Notes: generated from the sequence alone by a model not told the origin. 64,000 nucleotides of DNA from Spisula solida (GCA_947247005.1 OX365955.1:41705822-41769821); one strand, 5' to 3'; positions 10,452 to 23,688 are shown, counted from the first letter of the stretch. A program made the numbers and translations.

Positions 10452-12903
10452 GATCCTAATTCAACTTCAGTCTTATCTAGTAAAAAACTAAAAACGGTGC
10501 ATTGTTGTGATATTTCATCGTGTGATAAAATTCAATGTTTTCACGAGCACGTAGCATAAACCTCTTCGCGCTCTTCATTGCATTAGGCGTCCACAGCTGC
10601 TCAATAGCTACATCTGTTTTGGGCCTTCCTCTATGTCGTAATCCTGGTTGTACCCAATTGCTTTCGCCTTGTCTCATGTGTTCATCTCAAGGTTGTCTCT
10701 CTCTCTTGTTTCCCTTATTTACGACATCACAACAATGTCACATAACCACGTCTTTAGTTAACACAACATGTTGTTTACCTTAAGCCTGTTTTGTTTTTCA
10801 TTGAAACAATAGAATGTACTGATAAACATTCACTGTCAAACAACTAGATCTTTTGATATTTCGCGGTTATATTAATAAATATGTCCCTTATTTTGCACTT
10901 AATAAGATTACATGTAAGAAGCTAACCATATTCTGTCATGTAGACTTAAGACACAAATAGGAGATATAACATCAGGAGATGTTCAAGTAATTCAGGAAAA
11001 TAACGTTGTAGGTTAAATATTATACATGTATCATACAGCGACGCACTTGCTTCGTGGGTTCCGATTTTTTAAAGCAGATGTGGTCAAAAAGATTATGTTA
11101 CAGAAATACAAAAATATGGGGTATCTTATGATCGTACTTTGCCTTGCTAGGTAGTGGCACGTACCGTATTTGTTCTGTTCCCACGATTGACGCAAAATAT
11201 ATATTTCAAATCAGCGCTATTTTTTTATATCGTGTGATAGTCGTAAAAAGACGTCTCGTACATATAATCTGTGCTGTTATCCATATGTCAACATATTACT
11301 TTCTTAGCTGTTGGAAAACTGTACAGTTTAGACCGAAGCTTTCCTGAATACGCAATTTTACGCAACGCTGAAATATGTTAGCTTTTCTTAACTCTTGTGT
11401 GTTATGAAATCGAAATTTACTAATATATTATCACACATCTTTAACTTACCTTTTTGCAAAGTTAAACAAAGTATACCATCTAAATACTGAAATAGTGAGA
11501 TTTGTGTAAGAGTACGGTTATAAGCGCCTCGAAGTATAGTCTAGAAAATGGATATAAAATATAGCGAGCTTGCTAGATCTATCACTCGGTTAAAACGAAT
11601 GAAGTTTTATTGAAGCAGGCAGGGAAACAATTCGGTACAATACGATGTCAATAAGAGGGCACTGAGCCGAACTGTTCAATAATCAAGTCTAGAGGCGGAC
11701 AAGAGAATTAAACTACTAGTATCAGATTAATTGATGTCATAGATAAGAAATCACATTAATTAACTGCATACAATTGATGTGAAGGGAACTAGACAACGGT
11801 AGATTTTGTTCATGTTTAGTGTAGTCGTGTTTGATTGCTTTGCTCTGGTCAGTATTTTATTTCCAATTAAATATTTTCCTTTTCTCAGCTATTATCATTT
11901 GCGTATTCATCCATGCCACATGTACCCCCTTCGCATGTTTTCAGCGTCGCACCCTCTCTTTGAACGTTCAGACATTTGGATCGCAACAAGTTACTTTACC
12001 AATCTCATTGATTTATTTATGTCTTCTAGCATCGTTCTAATAGTACAATGAAAATAAAATCGTTTTCTTGTTAAACAGTTTATTCAGAAATTAAGGCATA
12101 ATGCCCATGGTTCATGTTATATAAGGTGTCTATGTTGGTGAGGCTTATTATCAAACTGAACGAAATCATTTCGTGCACATAACACGAACCACGGAACACC
12201 TACGTTCCTTAGTGACAATGTGACTCCATCAATTGTACATTGATTTGTTTGTCCTGTGTACAATACGAACAATAGTTTCACAAATTTTGTGAAAGGTTTA
12301 TGGCTACCTTTTAAATAATTCACTATATATTCAGACAGTGTGCATTTTGTAACGTGATAAACTTGCGAACATGCACAAAACCATTGACAATGTAAATAAT
12401 ACAGCGTGAAAATGAGTTCGCGATTTATATATACTTTCTACTGAAGGCAATTTGATTTAAAGGACACACTGTCCTTGTCGCGTGACAAAGTTTTCTCATT
12501 AATTCATAATATATAAATGCGTATGTATTATGTTGCATGTCTGCAAGGTAGTGCTACCTGTATCTAAGACTACAGTATGCGACAGAGTGTATTTTATTTA
12601 ATGTCTATATAACATGAACGTTGCTATTTTCATTCCTCAGATTCTGTTGTGTCAAACCCATTATGTGGGTACACCATTAATATCAAATCAGAGTCAGTCA
12701 GGGGCATAAAAGCCATTTGGTAATCTTATTCAACGACATTAGTTAATGGTAATTTTATTTTGGGTAGAATGTTCCGTATAAATGTGATGCGTAACAAGCA
12801 AGGAAGCTATAGACCACGATACTAATCCTGATACACCGCTTCTCAGTTCCGTTAGAGAATTGTCCTGTGTTCATATAGCTCTGGCGGAACTGAAAACCGA
12901 TGT

Positions 12904-12955
12904 AACGCTCTGACGGAACTAAGATGTCATGTATCATGAGTGCCGTCAGAGCGTT
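12904..12955. other. Perfect 13-bp hairpin
   Basis: 'aacgctctgacgg' (12904-12916) pairs exactly with 'ccgtcagagcgtt' (12943-12955) around a 26-base loop. In copy 2 the right arm carries one mismatch ('ccttcagagcgtt', around 38118-38130). It lies inside a minus-strand frame (12755-13003) that shows no sign of coding constraint: five of six differences between the copies change an amino acid. Confidence 0.6.
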
Positions 12956-13000
12956 GGATAAAGTGAATATATCTTCTACAATGTATGATGATATCCTATG

Positions 13001-14245
13001 CATATATTTTACGAATAGAGCTATAGTTACCCATTATTGCACATAATATATTTATACGATCAAATTAGAAAACAATGAGAAACTCCTAATTCAATGCCGT
13101 CTTTGGTAAATCGGTTCGTTCAGACATTTGCGAAGAACATTTTGCAGATCGCAAAAGCATCATTCTGAGAAAAAGTTGAATAAAGATCATGATAAAGAAT
13201 GGCCGTTTTCCTGAAATGACCAAGGTTACCTACGTTAACATCATACATTATCTTGAGTACAGTCATTAATGTAGTAGTCAATTACCGACCTCCACTATTG
13301 GCAAGACGATTGATTCTCTTGACACTGTTGACACTGGTAGCCAATCATGATCAATTACAGTTCAGATATGACACCAGTTCATTGCAACAACGAGACATGA
13401 TAATGTATTCTACAAAAAATCAAGAAAATAACGCAAACATCTGTGCACTTGTTTTGTATTGAAAAGTATAAAATACGGCGCGTTTACGACGCGATATCGG
13501 ACAACAAAGCAGATGGTCAATGTAATTGTAGACGGCTATTTATTCTAAAAAATCCGGTTATGTAAAACAATCATTTTTTCGGCAAGAATTGTATGGTCGA
13601 TGGCTGAAGTGTGTGACTCCTAGTGCACTTTTTTTCTTGCATTGCGATTCCTGATTTAGGTGGGTATGTATAAACAAGCAAAGACTTACAAAAGCAAAAA
13701 GCGCATTTAATTTAATCGAGTGTGTGATGGATGTAGTAATAATTATAATGATTCAAATTATTTATATAGCCACTTATCGAGCAAGTCTGTAAGGTGCTGT
13801 ACACGTGAAAGTTGCTTACTTGGATGCTAGGTAAGAGTCTTAAAAGTATGCCGTTTTTGCTTGCGGAAGTGCAAGCAATTACTGATCGAATATTCCTGAA
13901 ATACTGGTTAGTTCAACAACTGACCGCCATGTATGATTGACACGTGCATTGTTGTAGAGCGGGTACGATAAACTCAAAGCAACATTTCTGAAGGTGTGGT
14001 TGTATGCGTCTTTTTACACATATTGGATTGCCATCAATAGCTTATAAAAGTGTTCATTAATGACGAAATAAAGTATTGTTAAATACTAATGATAGGGTAT
14101 ACAACTATTGTCACAACAAAATGTTTCCATAAATGTAAGCAATAATTGCTTATTAAATTACAACTGACGTCATTGCCGCTACCAATTGAACACGCTGTAA
14201 GACAGTTCATAATTGAGATGGATTGTCTCTCAAACAGATATAACC
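13001..14245 (+). repeat. Block B2 of the older internal duplication
   Basis: Counterpart of B1 (5394-7345) and direct equivalent of B3 in copy 2. It lacks the 6240-7080 insertion. The frame that is open in B1 at 5615-5938 is interrupted here by small indels after 'RDMIMYSTK'. Confidence 0.85.
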
Positions 14246-16644
14246 ACCTTCATGTTCCTCCAAAAAATATCGATACGACAGGTGAGGATCTGTTAATTAA
14301 TTAATTTTTATTACATACAAATTAGCACTTAACGTCTAAATAAGGGACCTGTATACATTCTCTCTGTTTTAGTCATAATGACCCTATATTAAAGTATGCC
14401 TTAAACGTCATTCTTAACTTCATTTATACCGGTAATATTTAAGAGGTTATCCACCTACAATTGTTCTAATTTGTGAAAAAATAATTAGGGAGTGAAACCA
14501 CTGATATCAATAAGTAACCATGACCAGATATTGTGAAGAAAATATGATGTGTTTTCTTAGGAATGAAACTATTGTTAGTTATAGGGTATTAGCATAAATT
14601 GTGTCACAATGCCGTGTACATATTAGAATGAATATGGTTTAACTGGCAGAATATTAAAATGCTGAGCCTTTATGAGTAGACGTCGTTTATGAAACTATAA
14701 ACTCGTACTCTGTAATCAGTACACCAGCTATTGCATAGAAACTGTTGCTGACATGTAGGGTCAAATTGTAATTTACCGAGCGATCACTTTTAGTTTTGCT
14801 GTTTTCCATTATAGACAGAACTCGACAACGAAGCAGTGTGTATGGTAGAATAAGAAACCGAATGGTTAATTTAAACATATTTTATTTCCAATAAATACGT
14901 CAACACAATATTACAGAGTAAAGCAACAAGGTATAAATTTTCTGTTATTATGTTGGTCCCAATCAAATGGTAGAATTTAAACTACACCGGATTAAATGTA
15001 TCCACTACTTATTAGTCCAATTAAGTGTCCACGGAATTTAAAACCAATAAACGAGAGGCATACACTTTGCATATTGTTTAAGTTCTACTATTACATATTC
15101 CTGACGTTATACATTTATACTGAACGATTATAAGATTGACCTTCGCAACCTTCGTTGATATGTTTCAACAACATTTCTATTTTCGAGGAATATTTCAAAA
15201 TGTCATAAAAATTAAGACACAACGTTCATGTTCGCAAATTCTATCAATTAACAATCGGGGGCATTCAGCTAGATAATTTGTGAACTCAATGTATTAGTAA
15301 TTTGCAAAATATAGAAATGTTGACAATTTACATAATTGTGAATGCAAGGAAACTAACTGTTTTTATTGCGACGTTTATTACTACAAATACTTTTTATAAT
15401 TGGTTATGATTTCGTATGCAAACATTGCTTTAAGATATCAAGGTCATCCTTTACGAACAAGACGTTTTTATTGCCGTTATATAAATCACGGCTTCAAAGG
15501 GTAATTATGCAGAGTGATTTCAATTACGCAAGTAAATGCAACCGCATTGCAAATAAAAGAATGTAAAACATGCAAAACTAATATACAGAACTCACAGAGA
15601 AGCACAGAGAAGCACAGATAGAAATTTAATGAGTTATCAGAAGTCAGAGTAATAAGAGAGAAAAACAATAAAGGACTCAACAATACAATGCAATTGACAT
15701 TTCTCAAACACCCACTATTCTGAAAGGTTAATTTGAATTTCATTAGAGGCTGAATATTGTTCGGCCATCGCACAAAGACATACAAATGTACGAAGTAAAA
15801 TAGCGAACTGTAAAGTGTTTCCACCACTAAGAATGTGCAATTCGATTATCATAACCTCTAGTCAGAATATATTTTATTATCTTGAAAGAAATATCGTGAA
15901 AAATTTCGAAGTTTAAAACTTACATCATAGAAATCAGGTTGAGACAGACCCTGACATAGAAGATTCGAAATAAAAACATTATTAAAAGATCGGTATTTTG
16001 CAGATAAAATGTTGCAAAAGTTGTACGAAGTTTATGGCAACGATAACTATTGTTGGAATAACTATTGAGTAATACAAAATGTACAAACATATCTTGTGTT
16101 AGATTCGTCCATCCGAAAATGCTCTTGCCAAACGGAATAATTTAGAAGCGAAAACGCCAAATTTAGAAGCACGGCCAGCGGCGAGTATTTTACTGTTTCG
16201 AAATTAAATCATCTTAACTAACGCGCAGGTTTAAATTCTTTTTACCCGTATTTAAATGCTACAATTTGAGGACAAGGATTTGCATGTACGAAATTATTCA
16301 GAATATAATTTTCTCTGTGAGCAATATTGGAACTCAATTATGCAGGGATTGAAGTAGAAATGTCAACTTTCTTGAGGTTAATGCGAGCATGTCCTACATT
16401 GTATCAATATTGTAAAGTTTAATCAAATTTAATGTACTAAACGTTTTACCTTAAATTGTTTTAGATGAGACAATTTGTTGGAACTTCTGAAAATATGCTA
16501 TATTCACAATCTAGGACAAAATATGAGGTCTTAAAGGGAGCCAGCTGCAGTATAGGCAAAAAAGTATCCCAGTAAAAGAACTTGTTCGAACTTCGTATAT
16601 TATCATTTAACACAATATCATATTGGAAAGAGTAAAATACAAAC

Positions 16645-16818
16645 AAATAGAGGATATTTGTTGATTTTGGTGTAAGATCAAATTTTATTTCACCGAGTAA
16701 TCACAGAAACTTAATATTTTCACGAGTGGCGTAGCCACGAGTGAAAATGTAATTTTCTGTCATCACGAGTGAAATAAAATTGATCTTAAACCAAAAATCA
16801 ACAAATTTTCTGTTTATT
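16645..16818. mobile_element. Foldback/MITE element with nested palindromes
   Basis: The outer inverted repeat pairs 'gttgattttggtgtaagatc' (from 16660) with 'gatcttaaaccaaaaatcaac' (ending 16802), extending inward through 'aattttatttcac(c)gagt'. At the centre a perfect palindrome (16717-16747) has 14-base arms 'ttttcacgagtggc' around 'gta'. No ORF. A second, right-truncated member lies at 30661-30794 in the block found only in copy 2, so the family inserted at independent places. Confidence 0.8.
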
Positions 16819-16849
16819 ATATGCCTCAATTCCTCTTAAATATGTGCCG

Positions 16850-17080
16850 TAATTGGCTTAATTGGAAAAATCACGTCGAAATTAGAACGTCACGACGTGA
16901 TAATTATGACGTCATGATGACGTAACGCATATTTAAAGCCCGGCGCCGTTGACGTTACGTTTCTTTCTCTGCATGATACTGGAACCAGCTTCTAAAACAG
17001 TAAAAATAACAAAGTGGTAATTTCACTGTTATTTTCACTGTTTATTTCACTGAAAACTCTCCATAATCCATTGAAAGCAA
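16850..17080. promoter_or_regulatory. Cluster of CRE-like and ACGT motifs beside the foldback element
   Basis: A perfect TGACGTCA octamer sits at 16907-16914, followed by 'tgacgtaacg' (16918) and later 'gttgacgttacg' (around 16950). Upstream are 'tcacgtcg' and 'cgtcacgacgtga'. This GC-richer island in AT-rich DNA matches the consensus for ATF/CREB-type bZIP factors. It is then followed by 'tttcactg' repeats (17020-17055). No transcript or ORF follows, so a promoter function for a repeat family is only a guess. Confidence 0.3.
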
Positions 17081-17204
17081 ATAATAAATTGTAAGTAATC
17101 GTGCTTATTGAGGAGTTATCTGTTGTTAAAAATGTTATCTTCTTCAAACTAGCATGTTCGATGGCAGACAACTAATTGATAAACAAGCACATTGTATAGT
17201 ATTT

Positions 17205-17350
17205 GCATATTTCTGTCAGACAGGGAAGACAGCACTCAACTTAACCAGCCGAGGACAGAAAACATAAAAAACATACCAGGCACAATGCCCAACTGAACCA
17301 ACCGGTTGGAGCACAGAAAACCTAAAACACATGCAAGGTACGATGCCCAA
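17205..17350 (+). repeat. Fragment of the K/R-rich repeat/ORF family
   Basis: Matches 20505-20655 and 42780-42935: 'gtcagacagggaagacagcac', 'aacttaaccagccga', 'cacaatgcccaactgaaccaacc' and 'gatgcccaactaaacaag' occur in the same order. It is a degenerate tandem of two ~55-base subunits. The frame is not kept. Confidence 0.75.
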
Positions 17351-18361
17351 CTAAACAAGTAAAATATCCTTGTCGCTCAAGCCGAGAATGAGTACTATTC
17401 AATCAATTTAATATTTTTGTGGAAAAGGTCACAGTATCTGCCCAAAACCGAATAAACTACTATCTTAGGTAGTTATCTGCTTTGCTACGCAGAATACTAG
17501 TCGATTACTGCGACCAAAATATTCATAGCTCAAATTCAGCTATAGTAAGATTTGTTTTATTTATCTAACAATTTCCTCACTTTTTTCTCAATGTTTTCGA
17601 AAGTCGTGCTGGTTTCAAGAATGTGACACAATATAAAAAACAATTGTAACGGAGAAAAGATAAATAATGCAGTAATCGAGTTCCTTGCGTAGTTATCATT
17701 GAAAGTAATAAATCGGCATCCAAAAAGAACGTTAACAGTCGATTTCAGGATTTGCTTCATCACAGCTGTCTCAAAACAAATTTGAGCACATTCGATTTCT
17801 ACTGAACGATGCTTCGTTTTGGTTACATGTACCGTATATTTTATCAATAAAGCAAGGAACCTCTTTTAACGGATTCTCCCCCATTTTGAAATGGCATGTG
17901 ACATGTTTATCATTACATGGTATGTGGTGGTGGCAGTGGTTATTGTACAAGAAAGATGAGATACCGCTGTGAGTGTACGCCGACGCCAATTCCAACGTTC
18001 GGGTGACTGCAATACTCGTAATCCCCATTTAGTTGCGCTAAAAAGTTAATTTATTCAACATTTGACGTAAACAATGTTTTGTGGCAAATCTAACATACTT
18101 TCTTTAAAGATATATTAAAATAAAGATTTGTAATAATTCTCATTAGTTTGATAATTTACGAATGACGACGCTGTATGTAATGGTACGGACAAATCAATAG
18201 ACATATAACAGAGGCAAATTACTTCTCATTCCAGGCAGATGATTATACATAATAATAATAACGCTGCGTGGTTAAGCACTTACTAATGCACTAAAGAGAA
18301 CAAATGAAGAATGATTTCTTACTATAATATTGCTCTAAATGTATAATTTCACAATGATATA

Positions 18362-19011
18362 CAGTCAACTCTCGTTATCTCGAACTCGCTTATATCGAAT
18401 TTTCCGTTATGTCGAAGTTTTTTTCAAGTCCCGATTTTTCTCCTTCTTTGTCTATATGAAATCTCGAGACACATCTCGAAGTTTCGGCTCGAATTCGGCT
18501 CGAATTTTTCGTTATGTCGAATTATTTTTTGGTCCCGATTAACCAATTTGCACTTTAAATCTATTGTTCATCTCGAAGTCGGGTCGAAGTCGGATCGTAT
18601 TCGACTAGCGTCGAATGTTTTTCACACTTCGCCAGTCTGAAATCTTCGATTTACCTATAATTTTCGCGCCTTCCATTGTTGAACAAATATTTGTTTGCAA
18701 CAATTTGCGCAAACATGTCATAAAACTTTGTGTTACTACTAACATCAATAAACATGTCATCTCGAACAATTGTTTGTAAAAATAATAATTAAAATAAAAT
18801 GCATTTTCTCGAGGAGGAATACATGTACATAAATATCACAACACGCAATTCTCACGAATATGTCGTTCTTACGACCGTAACAATATGGCGGCGTAAAATG
18901 ACAGAAACTGGAAAACTTGCAACTTCGATGCCGAAAATTCTATCTCGAATTTTCGTTATGTCGAAGTAATTTCCACGGTCCCGTGGTTTTCGAGATAACG
19001 AGAGTTGACTG
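18362..19011. mobile_element. Pogo/Tigger-like MITE, 650 bp, TA target duplication, empty site in copy 2
   Basis: The ends are perfect inverted repeats over 22 bases: 'cagtcaactctcgttatctcga' on the left and its complement on the right (18990-19011). TA flanks both sides (18360-18361 and 19012-19013). Copy 2 has the uninterrupted 'atgatatattgtg' with one TA at 41369-41370. CAGT... ends with TA duplications are typical of Tc1/mariner-pogo (Tigger) elements. Inside, 'ttatgtcgaa' is repeated at both subterminal regions. No transposase ORF, so it is non-autonomous. It inserted after the two 25-kb copies separated or on one haplotype only. Confidence 0.92.
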
Positions 19012-19929
19012 TATTGTGTTTTATAGAAGTATTGTCATTAAATGAAATAGTTCGCATGAAATATAACCAAAAATCCGGTCGTGCGAACAATCCATCTCAA
19101 GACTATGTGATACTTTGTATGTGATTTATATCAGTTCATATAATCACGAACCTAAGAATTGGTGATCTTACCAAATTAGACAGAATTTGAATCCCACTTC
19201 AATAATGAATTTAAAATACTATCAATTAACATAAATGCATCGTGTATACCTATGTACGTGTTTGGCCTAATAAATCAAGAGTTATACGCTATTTGGGGAC
19301 AACCCTCGATCATGAAGCAATGGAAAGAAAACCATCTTAAAATTAATACAATACACAACATCTGCAGACAACAGTTAGATACATAATTGTCATATGTATC
19401 CCAATGGGGAAGATATAACTATTATACAACCATTCTCGTTTTTTTCGGTGCCACTTGCATTTTCCATGTCGCCGCTATATTTCACTAAGTACACTCTTGT
19501 TATAGGTATTTTACGTGGAGGACATATGTTAACTAATTTACGTGGCTACCCACCCCTAAAAAATATTTAAACTTAATTCAAAAAAACGCTGAACACATCC
19601 AAACTTAATCGTTTTGGTCTGTGTAACCGAATCTATAGGTGGTAGACTAATATATGTAGTAGATAAACCTAGGAACGTATATAGCGGTTTTATGTATCGG
19701 TCCCTGGTAAAACGTACACCGCAGTCAACTAGACCACGCTTTTATTACAACCAAAACGTCAAGTACATGTCATATGGTTTACACGTTTTTTGTTCAAGTA
19801 GACGATAGTTAATACAATCAGACCTACTATATACTTTTTTAAAACGTGACAACTTTTAAACAGCTATGACACCCATCATACACGTTATCTAATTACACAA
19901 TGCCTATGTCAAGAGCTGAAACTCAAGCA

Positions 19930-20710
19930 ACTTAAGATATCGAGAAAAGAAGAAGAAAGAGTTAGGGTTTTATCTGAAGAAAGAGCGTGAAAGAAAACGA
20001 AACGCATACATACCCGCGTCAGAAAAGAAGTAAGACACACTTAATAACTTCTGCGCCATTATAATAAGAAAAACTCTTGACTTGAAATTATGCAAACGCA
20101 ACCGAGTGATACTTCTAGCATGAACAGATTGACAGTCAAGTTAAATTAAGGGAAGAAAGAGAGTACCAAAACAGGATTTAACAAAACCTAAAACATTACA
20201 GAAAGTTCAAAGCTCGTGAAAGAAAAGCGACGACTTCAGAGACAAGTACAAAGATCACCCAACAAGGAAACATATAGAATTGTGTGAGGCCAGACAACTG
20301 CAAACTGCCGATTAAGAAATTTCAACAGCAACTCTGAAGACAGCTGATGATGAATATTTAACAACAGAAGATGGTTCAAACACTGATCTATCGTACTGTC
20401 ACAGAACATAGTATTGGATAATAATAGCTCTAAGAACACCTGTGCAGTATGAACAGAAAGCTTGTGAGGCTGAAGCAACTTTACTGTGTATGGAAAAGAT
20501 TATATTAAGTCAGACAGGAAAGGCAGCACTTAACTTAACCAGCCGAGCACAGAAAACATTAAAAACACACAAAGCACAATGCCCAGCTGAACCAACCGAG
20601 CACAGGAAACATAAAACGCATACAAGGCACAATGCCCAACTAAACAAGCAAAGATCCGCCAAAGTCAATGCTGTAGAAAAGTATAATAAATTATTACTAG
20701 CTGAATGACC
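19930..20710 (+). pseudogene. Decayed ORF of a lysine/arginine-rich repetitive protein family
   Basis: The frame starting at about 19930 reads NLRYREKKKKELGFYLKKER, continuing ERKRNAYIPASEKK before a stop. A second frame near 20200 reads KLVKEKRRLQRQVQRSP. A third (20442-20708, GTG start) reads LSQTGKAALNLTSRAQKTLK followed by two similar ~18-residue units (THKAQCPAEPTEHRKHK / THTRHNAQLNKQ). Blocks of 'YREKKK...KERERKR...Y(V/I)P' and 'GKA...' are, as I recall, common in uncharacterised mollusc/cnidarian proteins. Frameshifts separate the pieces, so it is a pseudogene. The copy-2 partner is 42228-42992. Against copy 2 the last frame has about 14 amino-acid changes in 88, with no sign of constraint. 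Confidence 0.5.
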
Positions 20711-22699
20711 CAGTTTCCACAGCAAAACGACTATAATGCCTAGTTTTAGCGGTCAGAAATCCTAAAACGAATAAGTGCCCAACCAACTGCCAACCAAGAA
20801 AATTAATCAGCCCTTGTCCCAACTGTTAAAAAGCTGAATAGAAAAGTTTCAGCAAACAAAAGGCGCGCCTTAAACAGGACCACACGGTATCTGGATTACC
20901 CATTTCTTAGCGTTTTCTTCTGTCTGAAGCGGAGCATACATTTATCTCACATTTATGTTTGTTATATCGCGAGATGTCGAAGAATAATTCGTTTGCTACT
21001 CTGAATATACACTAATTACACGGTAAACATGTGATAATGACATGAAATGGTATGTCTTATATAAAATAGTTCATTTCCAGCGGTAGTTTGTATAGTATTT
21101 ATAATTAGTAATGGATCACAGACAGGCGCTAAATATCTCTCAACTTATTATCTACGGAAATAATTGTACGTATAGATACAACGGTCACGGAAAGATTTCA
21201 GGAAGTACAAACATAGTTCTGATGACCAATTGTAGGTCAGAATGTTTGTTGGTTAGAAAATTATAATTTAAAAGCATCTTTGTATATATTTATAGAAATA
21301 CTTTCTCTGTACTGTATAATATTATATTGTTGATTTTTTTGTAGTAAATGGACCACCAGAAAAGGTTAAAAAAGTAAGTAAAACTAAGTTTCTTCGATAT
21401 ACGTTTTCGGATAAATCTTAGCTTTAATATAATTTAGCTTTAAATCTAAAATTAGATATATATGTTATTATGAAGCAGTAATAATTGTCTAAACTAAAAA
21501 GTATTTACAAAAAACTAAGAAGTTTCATGAATAGGTATGTCACAAACATATTTTCATCTTGTACAAACATGTAGTAGATTCGATGCTAGGGTTTTTGTTA
21601 ATGTTTGACGATTATTACACTTTATATCAATAACAAAATGTTCACCATTTCATATTGCAATTATAGTACATTTGTATACAGATATTCAATGAGAGCACAA
21701 AGTAAAGACTAAGTGCACTAGGACGTTTCGATTGAGTGTACATCAAATGAACCACTCCTATTTCTCTGACAGGTCATTTTAATATACCAAACTATTATAT
21801 TGAATTCTGCAAGTTCATCATTTTTTATTTATTTCTTTATATCATCATGAAAACTTTAATACAATGTCGATTTATAGTAGGGACAACTATGTAACACCAA
21901 AAGTAAAAACATGTGTCCATAGTGTTTATCTCCTCTGTTAGATCAAACCACAACACAAACGACCCATACCCTTACTAGCCATATGATGTTTTTCTGAGAG
22001 GATGATCGACTAAGAAACGATTTACAACGTGGAATCGAACTACCGCCAAAAATTCCATAGCACGCGTACAAAGAAGATATTACAAGTACCGCCATGCTTC
22101 GGTTTACAATATTCAACCGACTGACTTGTAAAAACATCATAATATCGTAGAGACACCTTTTCAAACAAATTACGTGGTTCAATGCAACGGTTCCAGAGAT
22201 ATTCAATTTTAAATGCAGTGTAATTACAAAATTACTTTGGTGATCAATTGTAATGAAACAAGTTTTTGTTTTGTAAATTATTTTCTAAACTAGATTTACA
22301 CTTATTTAATTGGAAACATAATATGAACACTTCATTCGATATTAAAATAATTGCATACTGCGGTATGAGTTATGTAGCATTTTAAACGGTATTGGGTGTT
22401 GCATGGTCTGTTATTAAGGGTTGGTCTGCGTTGCGTCGCTAATTGGTAAAGAGTAGGGTTACACTTTACGCAGGTTTAATTTGAGAATATCATCGAAAAT
22501 ACACACCCATATACATGTACTAGTTAGTACGCAGTTGTTAAACGATCGTAATTGATACAATAAACTGAGCTCATGTCTAACATTTAACTGGCAGTTTTCT
22601 CCAAAACTACATAATAATGAGACCTACTCATTTGGCTATAAAATAATGAGTAATGTGAATATTTTTGGAAGCAACTTATTATAGAATATAAAAAGAAAA

Positions 22700-23606
22700 T
22701 GTATGTGTCGTCGTGATAATATCGCATTAAAATACATGTAAAGAGTTTCCGATTTGACCAGAACACTTTGACAATAAGCAGGAAAGTAGTCTGATAAACA
22801 TCAGGTTCCGCACTGCCTGGCATTTGGGTTCCTCGCAAACATCAGGTACACAGATGTACCAATCGCAAGTAGAAATCTAACCTCAAATTGAGATTTTGCT
22901 CAAATCAGAGTCTGTGTTAGAGATTGATCTGAAGTTTTAGCTCTTGGATTACTAGTGAAACAAGCTTATAATAATGTTTGCGTTTTATAATGCCAATTCT
23001 GAGTCCAAGGTCCCATGAAAATTGAACCAATGGCACATAATATTGAAATCAAGAATAATTGCATATTGAGATGCTTCGGGAGATCGGGGCCTGGTCTTAT
23101 TGCCATTTTTACAACAACTATGTACATTCATTAGTGGCCTTATGTAGCGCAGTTATTCCTGATCATATTAACAACTCACAGCCTCAGGTTCAGCTCTATC
23201 GGACATGTATCTTATATCTATCCATTCCTGGTTTTATCAGGTACTCAAATCCATCCGGTACAACATTCCTCATCATATTGGGTACTCATATTGACTCATT
23301 TCTAACCGAAAGCATATGAACGTGTGTCAAAAATGATAGGAAAATATCGACCAAACTAATTGGATCCATATCAAATAAATGTATTACAAATGTATTAAAA
23401 ATAGCATACCATAAAACAACTATTATACATGAAACTTCCTTCAAAATAAAGACAAACTTATTTTAGTAAAACTTTAACGTTTGTGTGTATTTGAACATAA
23501 TTCTACTGACAGATTTAGACTAATCTTATCCACCATCTTGAAACTATTGACGAATGTAAATTTATATTCCCACAAGTGTAATTAACAGTTGTGTGCTTAC
23601 ACAGTA
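22700..23606. other. Copy-1-only block replaced by unrelated DNA in copy 2
   Basis: Between 'atgtgaatatttttggaagcaacttattatagaata' and 'ccttaatccataatgtggtt' the two copies share nothing: 0.9 kb here against 2.7 kb at 45465-48200. I see no recognisable gene. The frame at 23059-23319 (86 aa) has no recognisable motif. Confidence 0.7.
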
Positions 23607-23688
23607 GATACCCTTAATCCATAATGTGGTTAAGTGGAATTTAGACAATAGCCCTTTCGATCAATGGTGTCGATATTTCACTTGTAAT

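Larger units (their letters stand above)
15784..17965. other. 2,182-bp segment present in copy 1 and missing in copy 2
   Basis: The DNA left of this block joins directly to the DNA right of it in copy 2 (40962/40963, '...gacatac|gctgtgag...'). In copy 1 the left breakpoint reads 'gacatac|aaatg' and the right 'gagatacc|gctgtgag'. A shared 'atac' fits either a microhomology deletion in copy 2 or an insertion in copy 1. Contents: a foldback element (16645-16818), a CRE-containing stretch (16850-17080) and a fragment of the K/R-rich repeat family (17205-17350). The rest is AT-rich and unrecognised. Confidence 0.85.

Noticed and set aside
10477..10677. 66-codon minus-strand frame (and 33006-33239) with GRPKTDVAIEQLW
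   Set aside because: The copies differ by many replacements and a length change after 'ARENI/ARENY'. No family recognised and no constraint seen.
12755..13003. 82-codon minus-strand frame kept open in both copies (also 37930-38178)
   Set aside because: Hand count gives six differences of which five change the amino acid, so no coding constraint. Openness is explained by recent common origin.
18339..18542. 67-codon frame in the pogo-like MITE
   Set aside because: It starts outside the element and runs into terminal-repeat sequence. No transposase motif.
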